Origin: Streptomyces nitrosporeus
GTDB lineage: Bacteria > Actinomycetota > Actinomycetes > Streptomycetales > Streptomycetaceae
Direction of reading: 5' to 3'
NCBI RefSeq assembly: GCF_008704555.1
Contig: NZ_CP023702.1
Location: forward strand, 5,990,001 to 6,054,000
DNA: 64,000 bases
Every line of letters starts with the position of its first letter. Within the stretch, counting starts at the first letter, position 1. Under the pieces are notes generated by a model that saw nothing but the letters and a program-made list of their open reading frames with translations, was not told the origin of the DNA and did not search any database. Both the position numbers and the translations under genes were made by a program. This document shows, piece by piece, positions 57,262-64,000 of the stretch.

Positions 57262-58214
57262 ACAACCAGCTGGACCTGAACGACCAGCACTTCGACGAAA
57301 GGCCAGTCCGCATGGACCTCTCCCCGCTGAAGGCGGCCCTCGCAGACGTCGTCGCGATCCCGGTGACCCCGTTCGCCGAGGACGGCACCATCGACACCAC
57401 GGCGCACCGCGCCCTGCTGCGCAGGCTCCTCGACGGCGGCGTCCGCATCGTCACCCCGAACGGCAACACCGGGGAGTTCTATGCGCTGACCCCCGACGAG
57501 CGGCGCGCCGTCACCGAACTGACCATCGAGGAGGTGGCCGCGCGGGCCACCGTCCTGGTCGGTGTGGGACACGACGTGCCGACCGCCGTGGCCGCCGCCG
57601 AGCACGCCGGATCCGCCGGCGCCGAGATGGTGATGGTGCACCAGCCCGTCCACCCCTACGTGGCGCAGGACGGCTGGATCGACTACCACCGGGCCATCGC
57701 CGAGGCGGTCCCCGAGCTCGGTGTCGTCCCCTACATCCGCAACCCGCTGCTGTCCGGCGACAAGCTGGCCGAACTCGCCGACAGCTGCCCCAACGTCATC
57801 GGCGTGAAGTACGCCGTCCCCGACGCCGCCCGCTTCGGCGCGTTCGCCCGGGACGCCGGCCTGGAGCGCTTCGTCTGGGTCGCGGGGCTCGCCGAGCTGT
57901 ACGCCCCCTCCTACTTCGCCACCGGCGCCACCGGCTTCACCTCCGGCCTCGTCAACGTCGCCCCCGGCGTCTCCCTGACCATGCTGGAGGCGCTGCGGGC
58001 CGGCGACTACACGGCCGCGATGAAGGTCTGGGAGCAGATCCGCCGCTTCGAGGACCTGCGCGCCGACCGGCAGTCCGCCAACAACGTCACGGTCATCAAG
58101 GAGGCCCTGGCCTCCCTGGGGCTGTGCCGCCGCGACGTACGCGCCCCGAGCCGGGTGCTGCCCGAGGCCCAGCGCGCCGAGGTCGCCGAGCAGATCGCCG
58201 GGTGGTCCGTATGA
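57258..58214 (+). CDS. DHDPS/NAL-family lyase or dehydratase for a 2-keto-3-deoxy sugar acid
   Basis: 318 aa from GTG 57258, overlapping the gntR stop; ATG 57312 with GAAAGG upstream would give 300 aa and is a real alternative. Features: AIPVTPFAEDGTID, VTPNGNTGEFYALTPDE, Y159 in GVVPYIRNPLLSGDK, the Schiff-base K184 in VIGVKYAVPDAARF, and ATGFTSGLVNVAPGVSL. Not DapA, which is encoded at 42631. Followed by an IlvD/Edd dehydratase, it probably acts on the 2-keto-3-deoxy acid that enzyme makes. Confidence 0.88.
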   Translation: MNNQLDLNDQHFDERPVRMDLSPLKAALADVVAIPVTPFAEDGTIDTTAHRALLRRLLDGGVRIVTPNGNTGEFYALTPDERRAVTELTIEEVAARATVLVGVGHDVPTAVAAAEHAGSAGAEMVMVHQPVHPYVAQDGWIDYHRAIAEAVPELGVVPYIRNPLLSGDKLAELADSCPNVIGVKYAVPDAARFGAFARDAGLERFVWVAGLAELYAPSYFATGATGFTSGLVNVAPGVSLTMLEALRAGDYTAAMKVWEQIRRFEDLRADRQSANNVTVIKEALASLGLCRRDVRAPSRVLPEAQRAEVAEQIAGWSV

Positions 58215-59962
58215 GCGACACCACCACGGGGACGACGGGGCGCCGCATCGCCCCCGAGGAGCTGCGCAGCCACCAGTGGTACGGCACCGACGGGCTCCGC
58301 TCGTTCAGCCACCGGGCCCGCACCCGGCAGCTCGGCTACCTCCCCGAGGAGCACCTGGGCAAGCCGGTCATCGCGATCCTCAACACCTGGTCGGACATCA
58401 ACCCCTGCCACGTCCACCTGCGCGACCGCGCCCAGGCGGTCAAGCGGGGCGTCTGGCAGGCGGGCGGCTTCCCGCTGGAGTTCCCGGTCTCCACCCTCTC
58501 GGAGACCTTCCAGAAGCCGACCCCGATGCTCTACCGCAACATGCTGGCCATGGAGACGGAGGAGCTGCTGCGCTCCTACCCCGTCGACGGGGCGGTGCTG
58601 CTGGGCGGCTGCGACAAGTCGACGCCCGCACTGCTGATGGGCGCCGCCTCCGTGGACCTGCCGACGGTCTTCGTGCCCGCCGGACCGATGCTGCCGGGCC
58701 ACTGGCGCAACGAGGTCCTCGGCTCCGGCACGGACATGTGGAAGTACTGGGACGACAAGCGTGCCGGGCTCATCGGTGACTGCGAGATGGGCGAACTGGA
58801 GAACGGCCTCGCCCGCTCGCCCGGCCACTGCATGACCATGGGCACCGCCTCCACCCTGACGGCCGCGGCCGAGGCACTCGGCGTCACCGTGCCGGGCGCC
58901 TCCTCCATCCCGGCCGTGGACTCCGGCCACGACCGGATGGCGGCGCAGTCGGGACTGCGGATCGTCGAACTGGTGTGGCAGCAGCTGACGCTGTCGAAGA
59001 TCCTGACCGCCGACGCGTACGAGGACGCGGTCGCCACCGTGCTGGCCCTCGGCGGCTCCACCAACGCGGTCATCCACCTGATCGCGATGGCCGGCCGCTC
59101 CGGGGTGAAGCTCACCCTGGACGACTTCGACCGCATCGCCCGCACCGTCCCGGTCCTCGCCAACCTCCGCCCCGGCGGCGCGTACCTGATGGAGGACTTC
59201 CACTTCGCCGGGGGACTGCCCGGTTTCCTGTCCCGGCTCACCGACGTCCTGCACCTGGACCGCCCGACCGTCGCGCACACCACGATGGGCGAGCAGATCG
59301 AGGGGGCGCTGGTCCACAACGCGGACGTCATCCGCGACCGGGACGACCCGCTGGCCGAGGAGGGCGGCGTGGCGGTGCTGCGCGGCAACCTCTGCCCCGA
59401 CGGCGCCGTCATCAAGCACATCGCCGCCGAACCGCACCTGCTGCGCCACACCGGCCCCGCGGTCGTCTTCGACGACTACAAGGAGATGCAGCGCACCATC
59501 AACGACCCGGCCCTGGCCCTCACCCCGGACCATGTGCTGGTGCTCCGCAACGCCGGCCCCAAGGGCGGCCCCGGCATGCCCGAGTACGGCATGCTGCCGA
59601 TCCCCGACTACCTGCTGAAGCAGGGCGTACGGGACATGGTGCGGATCTCCGACGCGCGGATGAGCGGCACCAGTTACGGGGCGTGCGTGCTGCACGTCGC
59701 CCCCGAGTCCTTCGTGGGCGGACCGCTCGCCCTCGTCCGCACCGGTGACCTCATCACCCTGGACGTCGGGGCCCGGCAGCTGCACCTCGACGTCACCGAG
59801 GAGGAGCTGGAGGCCCGCAGGGCCGCGTGGACACCGCCGCCCGCCCGCTACGGGCGCGGCTACGGAGCGCTCTACCAGGACCAGATCACCCAGGCCGACA
59901 CGGGATGCGACTTCACCTTCCTGGCCCGGCCGGGAGAAGTGCCCGACCCGTACGCGGGCTGA
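58211..59962 (+). CDS. IlvD/Edd family sugar-acid dehydratase
   Basis: 583 aa. Fe-S dehydratase: ILNTWSDINPCHVHLRD with the first cluster cysteine, the GGCDKSTPALLMGAASVDLP motif with the second, EMGELENGLARSPGHCMTMG with the third, and SDARMSGTSYGACVLHVAPE at the active site. The overall sequence resembles L-arabinonate/D-xylonate dehydratases rather than IlvD, matching the adjacent DHDPS-type lyase. It converts an aldonic acid to its 2-keto-3-deoxy form. ATG overlaps the upstream stop (ATGA). Confidence 0.9.
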   Translation: MSDTTTGTTGRRIAPEELRSHQWYGTDGLRSFSHRARTRQLGYLPEEHLGKPVIAILNTWSDINPCHVHLRDRAQAVKRGVWQAGGFPLEFPVSTLSETFQKPTPMLYRNMLAMETEELLRSYPVDGAVLLGGCDKSTPALLMGAASVDLPTVFVPAGPMLPGHWRNEVLGSGTDMWKYWDDKRAGLIGDCEMGELENGLARSPGHCMTMGTASTLTAAAEALGVTVPGASSIPAVDSGHDRMAAQSGLRIVELVWQQLTLSKILTADAYEDAVATVLALGGSTNAVIHLIAMAGRSGVKLTLDDFDRIARTVPVLANLRPGGAYLMEDFHFAGGLPGFLSRLTDVLHLDRPTVAHTTMGEQIEGALVHNADVIRDRDDPLAEEGGVAVLRGNLCPDGAVIKHIAAEPHLLRHTGPAVVFDDYKEMQRTINDPALALTPDHVLVLRNAGPKGGPGMPEYGMLPIPDYLLKQGVRDMVRISDARMSGTSYGACVLHVAPESFVGGPLALVRTGDLITLDVGARQLHLDVTEEELEARRAAWTPPPARYGRGYGALYQDQITQADTGCDFTFLARPGEVPDPYAG

Positions 59963-60014
59963 CCCGCCGGCCGGAGAATTCAGCGCACCGACTGTCCGGC
60001 ATACCGAACGCCAT

Positions 60015-60030
60015 GCGGTAAGCGCTTGCA
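60015..60030 (+). promoter_or_regulatory. LacI-type operator core before the ABC permease genes
   Basis: AAGCGCTT (60020-60027) inside GCGGTAAGCGCTTGCA, the centre of LacI-family operators, 180 bp upstream of the first permease. Suggests a second control point for the transport genes. Confidence 0.5.
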
Positions 60031-60054
60031 CAACGCGGAGAGCGACGGAAGCGC

Positions 60055-60185
60055 CTCCCCGGAGCACACGCACCACCCCGAGCACACGCACCACCGAGAG
60101 CACCGGCACCGCCCCGAGCCCCGGCACCCCGAGCCCCGGCACCACCTCAAGCACCGGCACCACCGAAAGCACGGCACCCCCAGCA
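60055..60185 (+). repeat. Imperfect tandem repeat region before the permease genes
   Basis: About ten units built on GAGCACnGGCACCnCC / GAGCACACGCACCACC, period about 12-18 bp, filling most of the gap between the dehydratase and permease genes. In one frame it encodes a His/Pro/Glu-rich peptide (PEHTHHPEHTHHREH) that is not likely translated. Confidence 0.75.
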
Positions 60186-60209
60186 CTTCCCAGAGATCGG
60201 AGACGCGTC

Positions 60210-61163
60210 ATGGCCCAATCCGCAGCCGTGGCCACACCGCCGCCCAAGGCGAAAAAGCCCGAGCAGAAGGCGCCCAAGCGACGTACGGCCAGCCCCCGCC
60301 GCCTGCCGTATCTGCTGATCGCGCCCGCGGGCCTGCTGATGCTGGGCTTCATCGCCTACCCGGTGATCAGCGTCTTCTACTACAGCCTCCAGAACTACAA
60401 CGTCACCAAGCCGTGGCGGAACGGCTTCGCCGGACTCGACAACTTCACCCGGATCTTCACCGAGGACGACCAGTTCTGGTCGACGCTCGGCTTCAGCGCC
60501 CAGTGGGTCTTCACCCAGGTCACCCTCCAGCTGGCACTCGGCCTCGCGCTCGCCCTGATCGTCAACCAGACCTTCATCGGACGCGGCATATCCCGCGCCC
60601 TGGTCTTCTCGCCCTGGGCCGTCTCCGGCGTGCTGACCAGCACCATCTGGATCCTGCTCTACAACTCCTCGACCGGTTTCAGCCGCTACCTCGCGGACGC
60701 CGGCATCGGCGACTACGGCACCTCGGTGCTCTCCGACACCGGAACGGTCTTCTGGGCCGCCACCGTCACCGAACTCTGGCGCGGGGTCCCCTTCTTCGCC
60801 ATCCTCATCCTCGCCGACCTCCAGTCCGTCTCCAAGGAGCTGTACGAGGCGGCGGCGGTCGACGGCGCGGGACGCTTCCGGCAGTTCTTCCACATCACCC
60901 TGCCGCACCTGCGCGACGCGATCATCCTCGCCACCCTGCTGCGCGGGGTCTGGGAGTTCAACAACGTCGACCTGCTCTACACCCTCACCGGCGGCGGACC
61001 GGCCGGCGAGACCACCACCCTGCCCCTCTACGTCGCCAACACAGGCATCGAGGGCCACGACTTCGGATACGCGTCCGCGCTCACCACCGTCGCCTTCGTG
61101 ATCCTCCTCTTCTGCTCGATCGTCTATCTGCGCCTGAGCAAGTTCGGAGGCGACCACAAGTGA
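60210..61163 (+). CDS. Sugar ABC transporter permease (MalF/UgpA type)
   Basis: 317 aa with six helices: a basic N-terminus, LPYLLIAPAGLLMLGFIAYP, QLALGLALALIVNQ and others, and the EAA loop SKELYEAAAVDGAGRFRQFF then HITLPHLRDAI that docks with the ATPase. ATG 60210 after GGAGACGCGTC. First of a coupled permease pair; the ATP-binding subunit is probably the shared MsiK elsewhere in the genome, as in other Streptomyces sugar importers. Confidence 0.93.
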   Translation: MAQSAAVATPPPKAKKPEQKAPKRRTASPRRLPYLLIAPAGLLMLGFIAYPVISVFYYSLQNYNVTKPWRNGFAGLDNFTRIFTEDDQFWSTLGFSAQWVFTQVTLQLALGLALALIVNQTFIGRGISRALVFSPWAVSGVLTSTIWILLYNSSTGFSRYLADAGIGDYGTSVLSDTGTVFWAATVTELWRGVPFFAILILADLQSVSKELYEAAAVDGAGRFRQFFHITLPHLRDAIILATLLRGVWEFNNVDLLYTLTGGGPAGETTTLPLYVANTGIEGHDFGYASALTTVAFVILLFCSIVYLRLSKFGGDHK

Positions 61164-62074
61164 CTGCCGCACTCGTAGAGAAGAAGGACAGCGCACCGGG
61201 GAACGCACCCCGCCCCAGCTCCCCGCCGCCGTTCTCCGCCCGCCGCCCGAAGCGCGAGCGCGCCTTCGACGACGTACCGCGCTGGCAGATCTATGTGCCG
61301 CTCGGCATCTACCTGCTCTTCACGCTCATCCCCTTCTACTGGATGCTCCTCTTCGCCGTACGGCCCGCCGGCTCCACCTCGCTGGTGCCATGGCCGATGA
61401 CGGGGGAGCACTTCTCCAAGGTCTGGAACGAACGCAGCTTCGCCGTCTTCTTCCAGAACAGCATGATCGTCGGCGTCGCGACGCTGATCGCCACCACCCT
61501 GGTCGCGCTGGCCGGCGGATACGCCCTGGCCCGCTTCGACTTCAAGATCAAGGGCGGCTTCATGCTGGCCCTGCTCTGCTCGCAGTTCATCCCGGGCGCG
61601 CTGATGCTCGTCCCGCTCTTCGAGATCTTCAAGAACCTCCAGCTGATCAACTCCCTGGTGAGCGTGGTCATCGCGGAGACCGTCTTCCAGCTCCCCCTGT
61701 CGATCATCCTGATCAGCGGATTCATCAAGAACGTCCCGGTGACCCTGGAGGAAGCCGCCTGGGTGGACGGCTGCTCGCGCTTCAAGGCCTTCTGCGCGGT
61801 CGTGCTGCCGCTGCTGCGCCCCGGGCTGATCGCGGTGGGCTCCTTCGCCTTCGTGCACAGCTGGAACCACTTCCTGTTCGCCCTGATGTTCCTCAGCGAG
61901 CAGGACAAGCAGACGATCCCGGTCGGCCTCAACACCCTGATCGGCGCGGACAGCGTGGACCTCGGCGCACTGGCCGCGGGCGGTGTGATCGCCGCGGTGC
62001 CCGTGGTGATCGTCTTCGCCTTCATCCAGAAGTGGCTCATCACCGGCTTCAGCGCCGGCGCCGTGAAGGGATGA
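61160..62074 (+). CDS. Sugar ABC transporter permease (MalG/UgpE type)
   Basis: 304 aa, GTG start overlapping the upstream stop (AAGTGA). Six helices (QIYVPLGIYLLFTLIPFYWM and others) and the EAA loop VPVTLEEAAWVDGCSRFKAF then CAVVLPLLRPG. The ARFDFKIKGGFMLALLCSQF segment is typical for the MalG branch. With the preceding permease it forms the membrane channel for a sugar or sugar-acid oligomer. Stop overlaps the next ATG (ATGA). Confidence 0.93.
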   Translation: MTAALVEKKDSAPGNAPRPSSPPPFSARRPKRERAFDDVPRWQIYVPLGIYLLFTLIPFYWMLLFAVRPAGSTSLVPWPMTGEHFSKVWNERSFAVFFQNSMIVGVATLIATTLVALAGGYALARFDFKIKGGFMLALLCSQFIPGALMLVPLFEIFKNLQLINSLVSVVIAETVFQLPLSIILISGFIKNVPVTLEEAAWVDGCSRFKAFCAVVLPLLRPGLIAVGSFAFVHSWNHFLFALMFLSEQDKQTIPVGLNTLIGADSVDLGALAAGGVIAAVPVVIVFAFIQKWLITGFSAGAVKG

Positions 62075-63258
62075 GGAACGTGCCGACACACGCCACCACC
62101 CCCCTCCCCATCGTCCTGGCCGGAGCCCGGGGACACGGACGCTGGCACCTCGCCAACATCCGCCGGCTCCAGCACCAGGGCCTGGTCAGGCTGGCCGGCG
62201 TCTGCGAACTGAACCCGCTCACCGACACCGAACTGGAGGCGTTCGTCGGGGAGATGCCCGAGCAGTCCGGCGACTTCGGGGCGCTCCTGGACTCCACCGG
62301 CGCCCGCGCCGCCGTCATCTGCACCCCGATCCCCACCCACACCGCGCTGGCACTGACCGCGGCGGCCCGCGGTGTCCACCTCCTCCTGGAGAAGCCGCCC
62401 GCCGCGACCTTCGACGACTACGCCCGGATGGCTGACGGCGTACGGGAGGCGGGCATCGCCTGCCAGGTCGGCTTCCAGTCCTTCGGCTCACACGCCGTGC
62501 CCGCCGTCAAGGAACTCGTACGTTCCGGCGCCATCGGCGAACTGAAGGGGATCGGCGCCGCCGGGGCCTGGGTCCGAGACGACCTCTACTTCCGGCGGGC
62601 GCCGTGGGCGGGCCGCCGCAGGCTCGGCACCACCGACGTGGTCGACGGGGTGCTCACCAACCCGCTGGCCCACGCCGTCGCCACCGCACTCGAACTCGCG
62701 GACCGGGGAACGGCCGAGGACGTCCTGTCCATCGAGACCGAACTCTTCCGGGCCCACGACATCGAGGCCGACGACACCAGCTGCGTCCGTGTCACCACCA
62801 CCGGGGGCCTCCCCGTCACCGCGGCGGTCACCCTCTGCGCCGAACAGGCCGGGGAACCCTATGTGATCGTCCACGGCGACCGGGGCCGGATCACCTTCTG
62901 GTACAAGCAGGACCAGGTCCTGGTCCAGCGCGCCGGACACGGCCCCGAGGAGACCGTGCACGGGCGGACCGACCTGCTGGAGAACCTCGTCGGCCACCTG
63001 GTGCGGGGCACCGCACTGCTCGTACCGCCCGAGCGCACCGGCGCCTTCATGCGGGTCGTCGAGGCCGTGCGCACCGCCCCCGAGCCGGCCGCCCTCCCCC
63101 AGGACGTCTGGCACACCCTGCCCGCCGGCACCGGCGACGGCGTACGGCGCGTCGTGCCCGGCATCGACGCCCTGGTCGCCGCCGGGGCGGACACCCTCAG
63201 CCTCTTCTCCGAACTAGGCGCCCCCTGGGCGCGGCACAGCGAGGTGAGCACCCCATGA
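62071..63258 (+). CDS. Gfo/Idh/MocA family oxidoreductase
   Basis: 395 aa. N-terminal Rossmann fold with VLAGARGHGRWHLANIRRLQ, TPIPTHTALALTAAARGVHL, then the conserved LLLEKPPAATFDDYARM (EKP) and CQVGFQSFGSHAVPAVKELV. The C-terminal domain has VDGVLTNPLAHAVATALELA with the catalytic His. NAD(P)-dependent oxidation of a sugar or inositol-like substrate is expected. Overlaps both neighbours by four bases, so it belongs to the sugar-acid operon. Confidence 0.92.
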   Translation: MRNVPTHATTPLPIVLAGARGHGRWHLANIRRLQHQGLVRLAGVCELNPLTDTELEAFVGEMPEQSGDFGALLDSTGARAAVICTPIPTHTALALTAAARGVHLLLEKPPAATFDDYARMADGVREAGIACQVGFQSFGSHAVPAVKELVRSGAIGELKGIGAAGAWVRDDLYFRRAPWAGRRRLGTTDVVDGVLTNPLAHAVATALELADRGTAEDVLSIETELFRAHDIEADDTSCVRVTTTGGLPVTAAVTLCAEQAGEPYVIVHGDRGRITFWYKQDQVLVQRAGHGPEETVHGRTDLLENLVGHLVRGTALLVPPERTGAFMRVVEAVRTAPEPAALPQDVWHTLPAGTGDGVRRVVPGIDALVAAGADTLSLFSELGAPWARHSEVSTP

Positions 63259-64000
63259 CCACCACCGCCCTCCTCAGCTGCGGCGGGCGCCCCGTCGGCC
63301 GCTACACCTACGGCGGCGAGGCGGTCACCCGCCCCTATCTCCACCCCGTCACCACCCTCGCCGGCGTCCCCGTCACCGAGGAACGCCCCGCCGACCACAT
63401 CCACCACCTCGGTGTCTCCGTCGCCGTCCCCGACGTCGCCGGGTACAACTTCTGGGGCGGCCGTACCTACGTCCGCGGCCAGGGCCCCACCGCACTCGAC
63501 AACCACGGGGCACAGCGCCACCTCGGCTGGAAGCTCCGCGACCCGGACGGCTTCGTGGAGGAACTCGGCTGGGAGGCCGGCGGCGCCGAACTCCTGCGCG
63601 AGCACCGGACGGTGGCCGCCGTCGAGCTCACCGGCACCGCCTGGGCGCTGGACCTCTCCTTCTCGCTCACCAACCGCGGCGAGAAGGACCTGTCCATCGG
63701 CAGCCCCGCCACCAACGGCCGCCCCGGCGCCGGGTACGGCGGCTTCTTCTGGCGCGCCCCGAAGGAACCCGCCGCCCCCGCCGTCTTCAGCGGCACCCTC
63801 GACGGCGAGGAGGCCGTGCACGGCAGGGCCGCCGACTGGCTGGCGCTCGCCGGCGACGGCTGGACCCTGGTCTTCGCCGGGGCCACCGAGGAGACCCGGC
63901 GCGACCCGTGGTTCGTGCGGACCACCGAGTACCCGGGCGTCGGCTCCTCCCTCGCGGCCGGCACCCGGCTCCCCGTACCCGCCGGGGCCACCGTCGTCCG
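63255..64000 (+). CDS. DUF6807 (PmoA-like) protein, cut by window end
   Basis: About 248 codons are visible. MTTTALLSCGGRPVGRYTYG then HPVTTLAGVPVTEERPADHI and HHLGVSVAVPDVAGYNFWGG are the family hallmark: two close histidines (DHIHHLG) at the start of a beta-sandwich. Also GAGYGGFFWRAPKE and TRRDPWFVRTTEYPGVGSSL. DUF6807 genes commonly follow Gfo/Idh/MocA genes; their role in sugar metabolism is not established. The C-terminus lies outside the window. Confidence 0.85.
   Translation, partial: MTTTALLSCGGRPVGRYTYGGEAVTRPYLHPVTTLAGVPVTEERPADHIHHLGVSVAVPDVAGYNFWGGRTYVRGQGPTALDNHGAQRHLGWKLRDPDGFVEELGWEAGGAELLREHRTVAAVELTGTAWALDLSFSLTNRGEKDLSIGSPATNGRPGAGYGGFFWRAPKEPAAPAVFSGTLDGEEAVHGRAADWLALAGDGWTLVFAGATEETRRDPWFVRTTEYPGVGSSLAAGTRLPVPAGATVV

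Noticed and set aside
57248..58210. Long alternative plus frame running into the IlvD/Edd gene
   Set aside because: Its 5-prime half is an Arg-rich shadow of the DHDPS-type gene; only the part from ATG 58211 has protein character.
60026..61159. His-rich start and long frame through the first permease leading into the second permease
   Set aside because: The frame is open by chance; the first permease is clearly encoded in another frame and the second has its own coupled GTG start.

Overview
This 64 kb window is high-GC DNA with GTG/TTG starts, stop/start overlaps (ATGA, GTGA) and gene families typical of Streptomyces. The left 15 kb, with dapD/dapA and the sugar-acid genes, looks like chromosomal core or near-core. 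The blocks at about 15.8-21.6, 27-30.2 and 33.6-39.3 kb are accessory, with broken genes and mobile-element debris. All gene calls come from reading the sequence; no database search was run.

Left part (1-15.3 kb). A leftward tkt-tal-zwf operon carries the non-oxidative and oxidative pentose phosphate pathway; zwf runs off the edge. Divergently lie ctaB (heme O synthase), a small conserved protein and, leftward, ctaA (heme A synthase), then a two-gene ABC-2 exporter. From 8.68 to 15.27 kb is a complete SUF iron-sulfur assembly operon: sufR, sufB, sufD, a Rieske ferredoxin, sufC, sufS, sufU and a DUF59/SufT protein. A CAAC-N6-GTTG palindrome ends exactly at the sufR start, and an iron-box-like site lies about 70 bp upstream.

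Accessory island (15.4-21.6 kb). A VOC gene with an unusual nested inverted repeat at its start is followed by a frameshifted GntR regulator, an unknown 319-aa protein, a Nudix protein, an operon of an 88-aa protein, a DUF6879 protein, an XRE/DUF5753 regulator and a small CxxC protein, then a broken HNH nuclease. A degenerate 56-bp copy of the VOC gene tail lies at the far end. GntR plus Nudix recalls korSA/pif of pSAM2-type integrative elements, so this may be a decayed integrative element.

Middle (21.6-44.4 kb). A secreted GH81 beta-1,3-glucanase has a LacI-type palindrome in front of it. Next come a secreted FG-GAP propeller protein, an XRE/DUF5753-DUF397 pair divergent from two small Cys-containing proteins, a PadR-HAAS pair, a serine-resolvase remnant, and a TetR regulator divergent from an MMPL transporter that carries a fused C-terminal DUF3817 domain, with a near-perfect palindrome between them. 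Then follow hypothetical genes (one frameshifted), a tyrosine-recombinase remnant, a dienelactone-hydrolase homologue with Gly at the nucleophile position, a nitrilase-family amidohydrolase, a second DUF397 gene, a membrane protein, convergent dapD/dapA (lysine/DAP biosynthesis) and a lipoprotein.

Right part (44.7-64 kb). A conserved 497-aa protein is followed by two secreted phosphate-scavenging-type enzymes (phytase-like and Tat-exported PhoX), a free-standing UvrD/PcrA-tail-like domain and a two-domain TerD protein. The last 11 kb is a sugar-acid catabolic region. Uronate dehydrogenase diverges from 5-dehydro-4-deoxyglucarate dehydratase plus an unknown TIM-barrel-like protein. Then a GntR-controlled operon encodes a DHDPS-family lyase, an IlvD/Edd dehydratase, two sugar ABC permeases, a Gfo/Idh/MocA oxidoreductase and a DUF6807 protein cut by the window end. 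Neither a solute-binding protein nor an ATPase for this transporter lies in the window.
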